The translations under genes were made by a program, and so were the position numbers. 33,957 nucleotides of DNA from Brevibacillus laterosporus. GTDB lineage: Bacteria; Bacillota; Bacilli; Brevibacillales; Brevibacillaceae. Each line of letters begins with the position of its first letter. Position 1 is the stretch's first letter. The notes below the pieces were generated by a model. It did not search any database, was not told where the DNA came from, and saw nothing but the letters and a program-made list of their open reading frames with translations. Of the stretch, positions 25,374-33,868 are shown piece after piece. The stretch spans positions 1-33,957 of the forward strand of contig NZ_JAUKFY010000035.1 in NCBI RefSeq assembly GCF_030489605.1, read 5' to 3'.

Positions 25374-25990
25374 AACAAAAAAACGAATATTCATTTCTTG
25401 GAGTTTATTAATACAAGCATAATTAATAAATTTTTGATTATATCCCAGCAAGCTTCCACAACTTCTAGATCCGACATGTTTTTGCTATTACTCCCATAAA
25501 AACCATTGCAAGCAATGGAACGGTATGTATTAAACCAAAACACTCTTCTCTTTTCATCAATCTATGAAATTTCCTATAATGAACAAAAATTGTTGTAAGG
25601 ATCCGAGACTGATGTCATTTAATTATCTAGCATTAGCACTGGCAAAAATAAGAGGAAGCATGTCTGAGTTTTCCTTCGAAAGCTTCCATTGAGGTAAAAA
25701 GTGGTGAAATTGCTCGTTTTATTAGCAATATTCTTCTTACTTTCAAAACATCGATCGGCAATATTAATTTCTATCAAATTTTCACAATGTCTTCTGAAAT
25801 ATAATCTTCCAAGTTTTTTGGAAATAACCAATAAACCACTCAATATATTTCACGCAAAAGACCCAAAAACAGTTCACTTCTTTTTCCAGCGGAAATGTAT
25901 TCATTTTTATTTCGATAAAGAGGTTTTATCCCATCTAATTTAATTAAAATACCAAAAAGACCAAAAAACTAACCGAAGGACTGCTTGCAA
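25374..25990. other. Intergenic stretch without a supported gene
   Basis: About 600 bp between the efflux promoter and the regulator. Short frames exist on both strands but have no ribosome sites or family features. AC-rich CAAAAA repeats (25951-25971) lie just beyond the regulator stop. Confidence 0.5.
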
Positions 25991-26671
25991 TTATGCAAGA
26001 GCCTCTTTTACAAAATCAGACAGCAATGCCTGCTCCCCATTGGATAAATTGCAGATCAACTCCACATACTCGCTAATCCAATTCGCTATTTCACTGCTGA
26101 ATTCATCACTCATCGTTTCAATGACTGTCCCCATCACGGTTCCTACAAACATTAGCAAACTTGCGTGGTGGCTAGAGGTTTTGTTAATGAACAATTGAAT
26201 CACGGATTCTGTCCTGCCTCCAACCTTTTTCAGATATACTATCAGGATACCTAGAATATACCCGCAAAATTCCAGATTGGTTCGTCTTTGTGGTATTTCA
26301 TCCAGCATCTTCCTCAACAAATCCTGTAAGTTGGTTTGCTTCAGGCTATTTAACAGATTTTGTATCGATTGCAAGCTCTCTTCCCAGTTCTCGTCGATTG
26401 TTCCCTCATTGGAACGCTGCTTTTTAATCAGTTCTGTCGCTTTTTCCGTTGGCGTAAAGACCACTTGTGATCGGCCCGTTTCGTTCGGATTTACTTCATA
26501 GCTGCGTATGACGTAGCCGGATTTTTCAATCTCTTTTAACATATCGTAAGCCGTCCACTTGCTGACCCCAACGGCCTTAGCCAATGCTTCATAATGAACC
26601 GGTAAGCTTTGCTTTTGATATATCCCCACAAGTTGATCCAGAAATTGAATTCTTCGTTTAGACATCGTCAT
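25991..26671 (-). CDS. Winged-helix transcriptional regulator
   Basis: A protein of about 226 residues. Residues 8-75 form a winged helix (HYEALAKAVGVSKWTAYDML then KEIEKSGYVIRSYEVNPNET). A long helical part follows, with LEFCGYILGILIVYLKKVGG and MFVGTVMGTVIETMSDEFSS suggesting a ligand-binding or dimer domain. The ATG at 26677 is only 3 nt from GGAGG; the ATG at 26671 has an 8-nt gap and is preferred. Same strand and upstream of the RND operon, so it is the likely local regulator. Family not named with certainty. Confidence 0.75.
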   Translation of the reverse strand: MTMSKRRIQFLDQLVGIYQKQSLPVHYEALAKAVGVSKWTAYDMLKEIEKSGYVIRSYEVNPNETGRSQVVFTPTEKATELIKKQRSNEGTIDENWEESLQSIQNLLNSLKQTNLQDLLRKMLDEIPQRRTNLEFCGYILGILIVYLKKVGGRTESVIQLFINKTSSHHASLLMFVGTVMGTVIETMSDEFSSEIANWISEYVELICNLSNGEQALLSDFVKEALA

Positions 26672-26729
26672 ATCCATTCTCCTCCCTCTTTCGAAGTAAT
26701 CATCTAAACAATCCCCCGCACGATCTAAT

Positions 26730-26762
26730 TGTGTTTTTTGGTTTTTTGGGTTTTTTGTGTTT
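26730..26762. repeat. GT-rich tandem tract
   Basis: Repeats of GGTTTTTT and GTTTTTTG (reverse: CCAAAAAAC). The complementary motif ACCAAAAAGACCAAAAAAC occurs at 25951-25970, so the regulator gene is flanked by inverted A-rich tracts. Probably low-complexity sequence. Confidence 0.5.
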
Positions 26763-26829
26763 TAATATTATCATCTTCAATCCCCTCAGTCAACATAGGG
26801 TAGGGGTTGTTTTGGGTCTTTTGCAGGTA

Positions 26830-27243
26830 ATATTTTTCGTGCTTGGAGGGACTCTTACGGAGGATATTTAAATTTTTTAAGCCAACAATCAACAATCCCA
26901 TCTCTATAATTGGGATTTTCCCAATAATCGGAGATGCAGTGCCGCTAATAAGCAGACCGAGCATAACATAAAACCAATAATATTATACTGAATGAAAGAC
27001 GATTAATAAGTCGATCCAGTTTGACCAGCAACTCACCCAATTAGGGCAAATCAGCTTCAACACGAAACTTGCCCTGCCGCATCACTCTGGCAAGCTGTTT
27101 AAAACTTGAAGGCATTTCCTGAATCAGATCGATAAAACCCGGGATTTCCTCCAACACCTGCTTTCCAAGATCGAATGGATTTAACCGCTCCAAAAGCAGG
27201 GCTCGTGGCATCAATCACGCTTATATGAGGATCAAGGGCAATA
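26830..27243 (-). pseudogene. C-terminal remnant of a second AarF/UbiB gene
   Basis: Pieces in order on the minus strand: NIALDPHISVIDATSPAF; after a shift, ALLLERLNPFDLGKQVLEE, IPGFIDLIQEMPSSFKQLAR, VMRQGKFRVEADLP; TAA (27041-27043); LGELLVKLDRLINRLSFSII; after another shift, MLGLLISGTASPIIGKIPII. These match, in order, the C-terminal third of the intact AarF protein at 27436 (LDPELSIIKVAEPFGRQLL ... LDRISNRLSFSIVLL ... NLPVIEIGFG) including the two-helix membrane hairpin. So the locus once held two tandem AarF genes of moderate divergence and one has been truncated and inactivated. A frame open further to 26725 is low-complexity. Confidence 0.85.
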
Positions 27244-27435
27244 TTACAAACCAAAAAAAAACGATTTTTTTATCTTAAAGTAGAACAACCGGCTTTTCGT
27301 TAATCTTGCTATCGATCCCCGTCGTGCACCTTCGGTTTTAATTTTCGAAGGTAAAAACTTCTTTTTCATGATTGGTCGTGAATTAATGTTTAACTCTGTG
27401 CCTACGTTCCAAAAATCATAAAAATTAATGTGAAA

Positions 27436-29106
27436 TTAGAACTTACCCGATTTAAATATAGAATATAACAACCAGAGAAACATCATTATGGCCACTCCAA
27501 ATCCGATTTCAATGACCGGTAGATTCCAAAGAAGAGTAGAACTCAATGCCGAACCAATGATAAGGCCAACCATGATGATACTAAAGGAGAGTAAGACGAT
27601 ACTAAATGACAATCGATTACTGATACGATCTAATTTGGTTAAAAACAGATCCAGTTCTGGAATCGTTATGGCCATACGCATTCTCCCCTTTTTCATAACG
27701 GAGGCTAACTCTTTAAGATGTTTTGGTAGTTTAATCAGGCTTTCTCCATTTTCAACCACGTAGTTTAAAACATTCTCTGCAACTTTCTTGGGATGATAAC
27801 GTTCCTTTAACAACTGACGACCAAAAGGTTCAGCTACTTTGATGATGCTAAGTTCGGGATCTAATTTTTCCACCAGCCCTTCAATAGTAAGAAGGGTTTT
27901 CCCCAATAAGGTTAGATTCGGTGGAATCTGAATGTAGTGTTTATGTGCAATAGTAAACAACTCATTGACAGCCTTACCAAAACTAACCTGACTTAAAGGG
28001 ACATCATAATAATTTTTCTTTAAATGATCTACATCCGATGTCAATTGTTTCATATTTACATCATCAGGTACTAATCCCATTTGGGTAATAACTTTGATGA
28101 CGTCTTCTGTACTTTGACGCATCATGGAAATGATTAACGAAGCAAAATGGTATTTCAATTCTGGACTAAGGCTTCCAACCATGCCAAAATCCATAAAAAC
28201 GATCACTTCTCCCGGTAACGAAAGAATATTACCAGGGTGAGGGTCACCATGAAAAAAGCCTTCGATTAGAATTTGATGAAAGATAGCTTGAACTACCCGT
28301 TCAGCCAACACCTTACGGTTAAAGTGTTGATCATCAAGTTTTTTTAATTCATTTAGTTTTGTGCCTTCCACGTATTCCATAGTCAACACTTTTTGAGTCG
28401 AATAACACCAATACACTTTAGGGACACGGATTTTTGGATTGTGTTTAAATTGCCTAGCCACCTTCTCCGCATTTCGCCCCTCGATCGTATAGTTCAATTC
28501 AGCTTGAAGAAACCTGGAAAACTCTTCAATAATATCTCGTATCTGATATCTAGCGACCCATTCCAACCGAAGTTCAGCCAGAGTCGCTAACTGCTGAAGA
28601 ATTTCTAAATCAGTCTCAATGATATTTTCAATATTAGGACGTTGAATTTTGACCGCTACTTGTTCACCAGATTTCAAAACCGCATAATGGACTTGTCCGA
28701 TAGAAGCTGCAGCAAGGGGAACTTCATGAAACTCCTCAAATATATCATTTATGGTGCGACCTAATTCCTCTCCGATAATTTGTTTTACATCTTGAAAGGA
28801 GAAAGGCGGTACCTTATCTTGAAGTTTCTCCAACTCACGAATGATGTCAGCCGGAATTAAATCAGGCCGTGTACTGGCAATCTGCCCCATTTTTATAAAG
28901 GTGGGCCCCATTTCCTCCAAGAACAATCGAATCCGTTCAGCTTTCGTTTTGGTGTGGCTCTCCCGATGATCTTCGATAAAGAATCGTTTAGGGAATGAAA
29001 GTAGGTCTAGAAGCCCCAATTCTTTGACAATCAAGCCGAATCCATTGCGGGAAAAGGCCATTACGATATCCCGATACCGTTGAATGTGTCGTATTCTTGT
29101 TTTCAA
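27436..29106 (-). CDS. AarF/UbiB-type atypical kinase
   Basis: A protein of about 556 residues, the normal length of bacterial UbiB/AarF/ADCK proteins. Numbered from 29115: FIKMGQIASTRPDLIP (KxGQ, 73-88), the alanine-rich loop AAASIGQVHYAVLKSGEQVA (136-155), TMEYVEG (245-251), HGDPHPGNI (289-297), DFGMVG (309-314) and two membrane helices at about 508-530 and 535-555. The family acts on quinone or lipid metabolism as an ATPase/kinase. AAGGAGG is 2 nt from the TTG at 29115 and 10 nt from the TTG at 29106; the latter is preferred. It closes the phasin - P450 - AarF row. Confidence 0.92.
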   Translation of the reverse strand: MKTRIRHIQRYRDIVMAFSRNGFGLIVKELGLLDLLSFPKRFFIEDHRESHTKTKAERIRLFLEEMGPTFIKMGQIASTRPDLIPADIIRELEKLQDKVPPFSFQDVKQIIGEELGRTINDIFEEFHEVPLAAASIGQVHYAVLKSGEQVAVKIQRPNIENIIETDLEILQQLATLAELRLEWVARYQIRDIIEEFSRFLQAELNYTIEGRNAEKVARQFKHNPKIRVPKVYWCYSTQKVLTMEYVEGTKLNELKKLDDQHFNRKVLAERVVQAIFHQILIEGFFHGDPHPGNILSLPGEVIVFMDFGMVGSLSPELKYHFASLIISMMRQSTEDVIKVITQMGLVPDDVNMKQLTSDVDHLKKNYYDVPLSQVSFGKAVNELFTIAHKHYIQIPPNLTLLGKTLLTIEGLVEKLDPELSIIKVAEPFGRQLLKERYHPKKVAENVLNYVVENGESLIKLPKHLKELASVMKKGRMRMAITIPELDLFLTKLDRISNRLSFSIVLLSFSIIMVGLIIGSALSSTLLWNLPVIEIGFGVAIMMFLWLLYSIFKSGKF

Positions 29107-29200
29107 GAATAGCAAATCCTCCTTAATACCCGTGTCATTTTCCTTTCACGTTGAACACCAATAAAATAATCAGCAACAAGAATGACATTTCTCAAAAATT

Positions 29201-30415
29201 TCACTTTCCAAAAGTCACGGGTAATTTTTTAAACCCATAGATCACTGGATTTCTATATAGACTAAGTTCTGAATCTTTTATTGAGAAAAAGGGCACTCTT
29301 TCTAAAAGTAAGCTCATCGCAATGATAGCTTCTAAACGAGCTAATGGTGCTCCGAGACAAAAATGAGGCCCGTTTCCAAACGCAAGGTGTGGATTCGGAG
29401 AACGATGCATTATAAATTGGTCTGGCAGCTTAAATTTATTTTCATCTCGGTTTGCCGAACCAAGCCAAAGCAGAACGGGTTGGTTTGCTTTAATCGTTTG
29501 CCCAGACAATTCTGTGTCATGAACACAAATCCGATTTATAGATTGAATCGGTGAATGATAACGAAGAACCTCTTCTATTGCATTTGGTAAGAGAGAGGGC
29601 TCAGATCGAAGTTGTCTCTGAAGGTGCTCATCCTCTGTCAAGTAACTCACTGCATTTCCGATAAGATTCGTTGTCGTCTCATTTCCAGCCACTAGTAACA
29701 GTAAACAAAATTGAAGTAGTTCTGGTAAAGTAAGTGATTTGTCTTCAACTTGTGCTTCTAACAAAGCCGTAATTAAATCCTGGCTTGGGTTAATTCTTTT
29801 ATCCGCAACTACTTTTTCAAAGTAGTTAAATAATTCTATTTTATTCCTTTCTCTACGTTTCATATATTCTTCTGGCGTCTCTCCCTGATCACTATCGATG
29901 CTTCTTAAAAGCTCATCAGACCAGTGCTTAAACATTTCACGATCTTCCTTGGGAACACCTAGTAGTTCGGCAATGACAACGACCGGTAATGGATAAGCAA
30001 AATCCGTAATAATGTCCATTTCACCCTTATCAACGACATAATCCAGCAATTGATTCGTAATTTCATGGATTCGTGGTGTTAAACCTTCTACAGACTTTGG
30101 TGTAAAAGCTTTACTTATAATCGAGCGGTATAGTCGATGCTTAGGAGGATCTAGGGAAATGATACTTTCTGCGATTCCCGTTTGGGCATATAACTTTGAA
30201 CTGAACGACTCATAATCAGACAGAACCTTTTTAACATCATCATAAAGGAATACGTCCCAACAATTTCGTTCCGGGTCAAACCAAACCGGATTGTTCTCTC
30301 TCATTTCTTTATACCAATCAAATGGTGTTGGTGCATCGGATAATCCTTTAGGAGAATTGACAATAGCAGGGATCTCGATTGCTTTTCCTTTTTTAAAATT
30401 TTCATTTGTAATCAC
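29201..30415 (-). CDS. Cytochrome P450 (CYP109/CYP107-like)
   Basis: A soluble 404-residue P450. I-helix AGNETTT (243-249) with the acid/threonine pair modified to Asn-Glu-Thr-Thr, ExxR at 282-285 (EEVLRYHSP), and the haem loop FGNGPHFCLGAPLARLEA with C353 as iron ligand. Bacterial class I type, so it needs separate redox partners; none is in the window. The start is GTG with AAGGAGG 6 nt upstream. Resembles Bacillus CYP109B1 (YjiB), which oxidises fatty acids and terpenoids; substrate here is unknown. Confidence 0.93.
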   Translation of the reverse strand: MITNENFKKGKAIEIPAIVNSPKGLSDAPTPFDWYKEMRENNPVWFDPERNCWDVFLYDDVKKVLSDYESFSSKLYAQTGIAESIISLDPPKHRLYRSIISKAFTPKSVEGLTPRIHEITNQLLDYVVDKGEMDIITDFAYPLPVVVIAELLGVPKEDREMFKHWSDELLRSIDSDQGETPEEYMKRRERNKIELFNYFEKVVADKRINPSQDLITALLEAQVEDKSLTLPELLQFCLLLLVAGNETTTNLIGNAVSYLTEDEHLQRQLRSEPSLLPNAIEEVLRYHSPIQSINRICVHDTELSGQTIKANQPVLLWLGSANRDENKFKLPDQFIMHRSPNPHLAFGNGPHFCLGAPLARLEAIIAMSLLLERVPFFSIKDSELSLYRNPVIYGFKKLPVTFGK

Positions 30416-30470
30416 GGTATCCCTCCTTTGATCTGAATATATTTATACATCACGATAAAACTGAATAAAC

Positions 30471-30773
30471 TTACTCTGTTTCATTTTGTTGGTTCTCTAA
30501 TTGTACGATTCGTTGTTCCAATCGTTGAATATCTTCTTTGGTAGCTAAATTTAATTCTCTCAATAATTCCTTCATTTTTTGGTTTATCATCTGATTCAAT
30601 TCTTTTTGGGTTTCTTTTCCTTTTAGGTACACCTCTTCAACAAATTCTTTGGATTCCTCTCGGCTTAATTCACCTTTTTTCACCAACTCATCTACCATTT
30701 TTTCAGCCTGTTCCTTCGTGGTGACTACTAGCCCTAATCCTAATGCCAATCCTTTTTTTATCATGTTTGTCAT
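30471..30773 (-). CDS. Phasin-like (PHA-granule regulator type) coiled-coil protein
   Basis: The likely start is ATG 30773, with GAGGAG 9 nt upstream, giving 100 residues: MTNMIKKGLALGLGLVVTTK, EQAEKMVDELVKKGELSREE, then a helical region and LATKEDIQRLEQRIVQLENQ. The N-terminal hydrophobic helix and C-terminal coiled coil match the small phasin/PhaF-like family found beside AarF genes in many bacteria. A longer in-frame extension to 30881 has no ribosome site. It is 55 nt upstream of the P450 and on the same strand. Confidence 0.85.
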   Translation of the reverse strand: MTNMIKKGLALGLGLVVTTKEQAEKMVDELVKKGELSREESKEFVEEVYLKGKETQKELNQMINQKMKELLRELNLATKEDIQRLEQRIVQLENQQNETE

Positions 30774-30994
30774 TGAAGCCATCTCCTCATTATTTATTTC
30801 ACTTTCACAATTTAACAGCCTCATTTTCGTTACCTGTAAGGTGTGTATCTTTTGAAAACTTATTTTTACCAAGTCTCCCAACTATCCCATAGGTCAAAAC
30901 AAGAATACCTAGCATAGAACACTAAATAATGTTATTACCCACGTTCTCTCGAAAAAATAGATAATCTTTAGTATCCACATCCTGTAGTTGAACT

Positions 30995-31159
30995 TTAATT
31001 GGTTGAGCAGGTGAGTTCTATGTTAATGCTAAAAGAGATACGTAAGTCATTGCGGAATCCTACTGTCCTGAAGTTGTAATAAGATGACTCTACAAAACTA
31101 AGTGTTATGAAACTAAATAGTAAAAGGAATACGAGAACAAGCGATAATAATTTACGCAT
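30995..31159 (-). CDS. Possible small secreted or membrane peptide
   Basis: A 54-codon frame starting ATG reads MRKLLSLVLVFLLLFSFITL, then SFVESSYYNFRTVGFRND and ends ELTCSTN. The first 20 residues look like a signal peptide. There is no clear Shine-Dalgarno, so it could be a truncated remnant. Function unknown. The rest of 30882-31210 shows nothing else. Confidence 0.3.
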   Translation of the reverse strand: MRKLLSLVLVFLLLFSFITLSFVESSYYNFRTVGFRNDLRISFSINIELTCSTN

Positions 31160-31210
31160 TCAATTAAACCAAGGGACCCGAAAGGAATGTAATTTCATAT
31201 GGTGTTGTTT

Positions 31211-31490
31211 TTAAACAACGGATTGAATGGAGCTTGTTGATTTCAATTTTTTTACTTGTTCTTCACTTTCTTCCTCAATAAGAACAATTACCGTCTCTAT
31301 TGGTCTCTACTAATTTAAATAGCCGATCTACATTTTGGTGTAGAGCATACCTGTCGAAAAAAATTGGTCGTATATTTGGCTTTATCCTTTACATTATTTT
31401 CCGCCTCAATTCTAGGAATCTTATTGATTTCACATCTCCACTTTACTATTTCTACTAACAGTTTCTCATTGCTATTTTTACTTTAAATGA
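31211..31490 (-). pseudogene. Unidentified frameshifted gene remnant
   Basis: Protein-like pieces in successive frames: KLLVEIVKWRCEINKIPRIE and AENNVKDKAKYTTNFF; RYALHQNVDRLFKLVETNRD; TVIVLIEEESEEQVKKLKST with SSIQSVV and TAA (31211-31213). A GA-tract deletion fits the second shift. The last piece resembles the tail of a peptidase-inhibitor-like domain, but the family is not certain. Confidence 0.45.
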
Positions 31491-31867
31491 TTCGGATTAT
31501 ACACTAATGGAGTAAAAGCTCATGAGCGACATCTATACTTTTCCCTATATTTTACAGACAAATCACTCATCTGTTTTCGTAAAAATTGTACAACCGAAGG
31601 AGCCGTGTATCGAAAAGAAGGGAGTACTATGCTTATATTGGAGAATGGCGATCAGAATAGGAATGCTAAGTGGCGGTGGTTAGAGAATGATTTGAGTTAA
31701 AATGTCCTAGCACTAACCATTCTGCCTCGTTCCGAAATCTTGGTAGTCTCTCTCATTAGCAAAGCCTCCCAACTTTGACTTACATTAGCGGTCATGAGAA
31801 ATTAGGAGGCTCATTCTACCATGGTAGTTTAAAGGTGATCTGCACAACTTAATTTAACGGCTTATAT
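31491..31867. other. Intergenic, no intact gene
   Basis: A short plus-strand frame ending at 31700 (MLILENGDQNRNAKWRWLEN, with GAAGGGAG upstream) may be a remnant. GCCTCC and GGAGGC bracket 31766-31811. Nothing else recognised. Confidence 0.3.
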
Positions 31868-31906
31868 GGGGTTGCGTCAGGAAAAATGCGGAAAACATAC
31901 GTTAAG
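31868..31906 (+). repeat. Terminal inverted repeat of a Tn3-family transposon
   Basis: The 39 bp begin GGGG, continue TTGCGTCAGGAAAAATGCGG and end TAAG, matching Tn3-family ends such as the Tn1546 IR (GGGGTAGCGTCAGGAAAATG...TAAG). The GGGG end is outermost, so the element runs rightwards from 31868. The five bases before it (TATAT) could be a target duplication. No matching right end was seen in the window. Confidence 0.85.
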
Positions 31907-31929
31907 CGAATAATAAATAACAAAGCGTC

Positions 31930-31963
31930 AGAAAAACCTACTCTAAGGAATTCAAGTAGGTTT
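31930..31963 (-). terminator. Terminator downstream of the methyltransferase remnant
   Basis: AAACCTACT (31934-31942) pairs with AGTAGGTTT (31955-31963); T5 follows on the minus strand. It lies just inside the Tn3 repeat. Confidence 0.75.
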
Positions 31964-32024
31964 GGGTAGTACCAGTGTAGCTATTATCACCCACAAACGT
32001 ATGGAAAAATCTAGTTATTATTAA

Positions 32025-32504
32025 TCATTGCTTACGAAGTACAATTTTTCGATACATCCCGCCAAATAGGACTGATGAATTTTCCTCCACCACCATGCAT
32101 TTCGAATAGGGCATGACGATGGATTCCAACCGACACCCAATGTCCGTACCCATCATCCGAACGATGGGGCGCATTATTTTTTTGATCAGGGACAGTTTCT
32201 GAGCAGGGGGAACAAATTTATAAAAGATCATGATTCACCCTCCCGTGCGCGTCACTAGCATTATTTCTCGAAAACACCGATCCGGATGAGGGACAACCGA
32301 CAAGATCAGATTCGCAATAACCATATCAAACGATTCCGGCGGAAAAGTCAGGCTCTGGGCATCCATTTTGATGAGCCTGACACGCGGCGAATCATACTTC
32401 TTCCTAGCCTTGTGAAGCATGTCGGAGAACAAATCAATTCCGGTAATTTCGATATCTTTGTGCATCATGAATGGCAGGTCTACTCCGGTACCTGAGTCAG
32501 CATA
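32025..32504 (-). pseudogene. Class I SAM methyltransferase with in-frame TGA
   Basis: From ADSGTGVDLPFM (motif I) through IEITGIDLFSDMLHKARKKY, FDMVIANLILSVVPHPDRCF and REIMLVTRTGG, TGA (32235-32237), then in the same frame IMIFYKFVPPAQKLSLIKKI and MGTDIGCRLE...GGMYRKIVLRKQ. This resembles phospholipid N-methyltransferase-type enzymes, which end with such a GTDIG ... YRKI tail. TGA is one C-to-T step from CGA; an Arg fits there. The N-terminal part is missing: motif I follows directly on an ArsA sequence, so the gene is a deletion chimera. Confidence 0.75.
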
Positions 32505-32687
32505 TTGTTGAATGACTTCATTTTTATTGTTCTCTACTTCTACTTTTGGGGCTATTGGACTGACTGTAATTAACTTTTGGTCGTTTCGAATACGGTATTC
32601 CATATGAGTAGCTGGATCGGTCGTTGTTAAGTGAACACGATGTCCTTTCTTGGCTAGTCCTTGGCGATGGCGGAAGCTGTAGCTTTA
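32505..32687 (-). pseudogene. arsA: Fragment of arsenical-pump ATPase ArsA
   Basis: KATASAIAK, then after a one-base shift LAKKGHRVHLTTTDPATHME, LITVSPIAPKVEVENNKNEV. This matches the ArsA region just after the P-loop (ALAKKGKKVHLTTTDPAAHL, LTVSRIDPKVEVEKY). Only about 60 residues survive; the frame runs into the methyltransferase after EVIQQ. ArsA powers arsenite export with ArsB and is common on Tn3-type arsenic transposons, consistent with the Tn3 repeat at 31868. Confidence 0.8.
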
Positions 32688-32688
32688 G

Positions 32689-32785
32689 AATAAAGATTGA
32701 TTAAAAATTCTCTTCAATCTTTATTTAACAACAAATAGAAAAACTCCATTTTGAAAAAAGGTTGATCAAAATGGAGTTTCTTTTA
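32689..32785 (+). terminator. Two adjacent hairpins, the second a strong terminator
   Basis: AATAAAGATTGA (32689-32700) pairs with TCAATCTTTATT (32714-32725). AAACTCCATTTTGA (32741-32754) pairs with TCAAAATGGAGTTT (32766-32779) and CTTTTAT follows on the plus strand; the minus side is also T-rich. They separate the arsA remnant from the cytidine deaminase. Confidence 0.75.
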
Positions 32786-32923
32786 TAACTAGGTATGAGT
32801 TTTTTATAATAAAGTTTGATTATTTTATTACTTCTTATTACACTAACGCACCTGATAGTTTAAGTGTAATATTTCACAAATATACGCACCAACGAACAAG
32901 TTCAATAAGAATTTTATCTAATT

Positions 32924-33322
32924 TTACATTTCTAAATTCGTAAATGCGTATGGTAATAATTCCTTTAGGGTTAATTCTAGTATATCTTTCTTCTCATTAG
33001 TTAAATAAACTGGCATTTCAGGTGAACAAAATTCTGCTAAAACTTATCTGCAAATACTACAAGGCGGAAGAAAATCTACCGTATCACCTGCAACAGCTAT
33101 AGCTTGAAAATCACCTTTTTTATAACCATTTGATATTGCGGTGAAAATAGCTGTTCTCTCAGCACAATTAGTTGCACCTAGTGAAACATTTTCTACATTT
33201 ACTCCATTAATTACAGTACCATCTTTTAGTAATAAAGCTACTCCAACTGGAAATTTGGAATAAGGTACGTATGCTTTTTCTTTCATATTACGTGCACTTT
33301 CCATTAAAATCTCTTTATTCAT
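32924..33322 (-). pseudogene. cdd: Cytidine deaminase with in-frame TAA
   Basis: Full-length frame of 132 residues, the normal size. MNKEILMESARNMKEK, AYVPYSKFPVGVALL, NCAERTAIF (zinc Cys and catalytic Glu) and PPCSICR (two zinc cysteines) are followed by TAA (33044-33046) and then VLAEFCSPEMPVYLTNEKKD and LKELLPYAFTNLEM in the same frame. The family has CRQ at this point, so CAA changed to TAA by one C-to-T step. The start ATG 33322 has GAGTGG upstream. The promoter and operator (33371-33426) remain intact, so the loss is recent. The enzyme would deaminate cytidine to uridine. Confidence 0.92.
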
Positions 33323-33370
33323 ATTATCCACTCTTTTCTCTAAGAATGAACTTTTCAAAGTCCCCTATAC

Positions 33371-33426
33371 GTCAACATTTTGTTGACAGGACTTCTAATT
33401 GTATATATGAACAAGATAGTTGTCAA
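33371..33426 (-). promoter_or_regulatory. Promoter and operator of cdd
   Basis: TTGACA (33421-33426), 17 bp, TACAAT (33398-33403) on the minus strand. A 17-bp perfect dyad, GTCAAC-ATTTT-GTTGAC (33371-33387), lies just after the start point, and a third GTTGAC overlaps the -35 box. The layout points to a repressor. Confidence 0.75.
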
Positions 33427-33599
33427 CGTAGTAGATGTAACAAGCATACTATATAAACAACTATAAGATTTGCCAAAAGATTTTCTTCATTGAATATGAT
33501 TGATCTTTTTCTATATACCTACATTGATTTGCTTCAATTTTTACTGTTTGTAGCTCTTCTACTTTTGTTGTGTGAAATGGACACACCAATTCCGATACA
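33427..33599. other. Intergenic with a short unplaced frame
   Basis: A minus-strand frame (about 33470-33620) reads VQKFSKNVSELVCPFHTTKV then EELQTVKIEANQCRYIEK and ends near FWQIL; it overlaps in another frame the next remnant. Not recognised. Confidence 0.3.
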
Positions 33600-33860
33600 T
33601 TCTTTGAAAATTTTTGGACCGTCAAAAAGAGAATACCAGTTAGGGGCGTAGGATATATTCAACTTCTTCTTAGTTCTTTTCCATTCTTTAATAATATTTT
33701 GGTATTCAGGTAAGTTTAAAATTCGGGTTGTAAACGGTTCAAGCTTCTACAAATGTAGCGCGGATTCTATATAGCGAGTATTCACTTTATAGGAACAGGT
33801 TCCTAATGTCCGCTAATGCTTGTTGAGTGATTTTGTTCCATTGCTACACACACCCCATAT
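33600..33860 (-). pseudogene. DUF5677-like gene remnant
   Basis: Pieces: QALADIRNLFL, TAA, SEYSLYRIRATFVEA, then after a shift KLEPFTTRILNLPEYQNIIK, EWKRTKKKLNISYAPNWYSL and FDGPK. The EYS.YRIRA...NWYSLFxGPK pattern resembles DUF5677 proteins, which I recall as hypothetical accessory genes. At least one stop and one shift break it, and the C-terminus runs into another frame. Confidence 0.45.
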
Positions 33861-33868
33861 TTATTACA

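Noticed and set aside
25619-25943. Two opposing short frames upstream of the efflux operon
   Set aside because: Low-complexity, mutually antisense, no ribosome sites or motifs.
10288-33046. Stop-codon reassignment as the reason for in-frame stops
   Set aside because: All three stop codons are involved, normal genes nearby use them as stops, and frameshifts occur in the same remnants.
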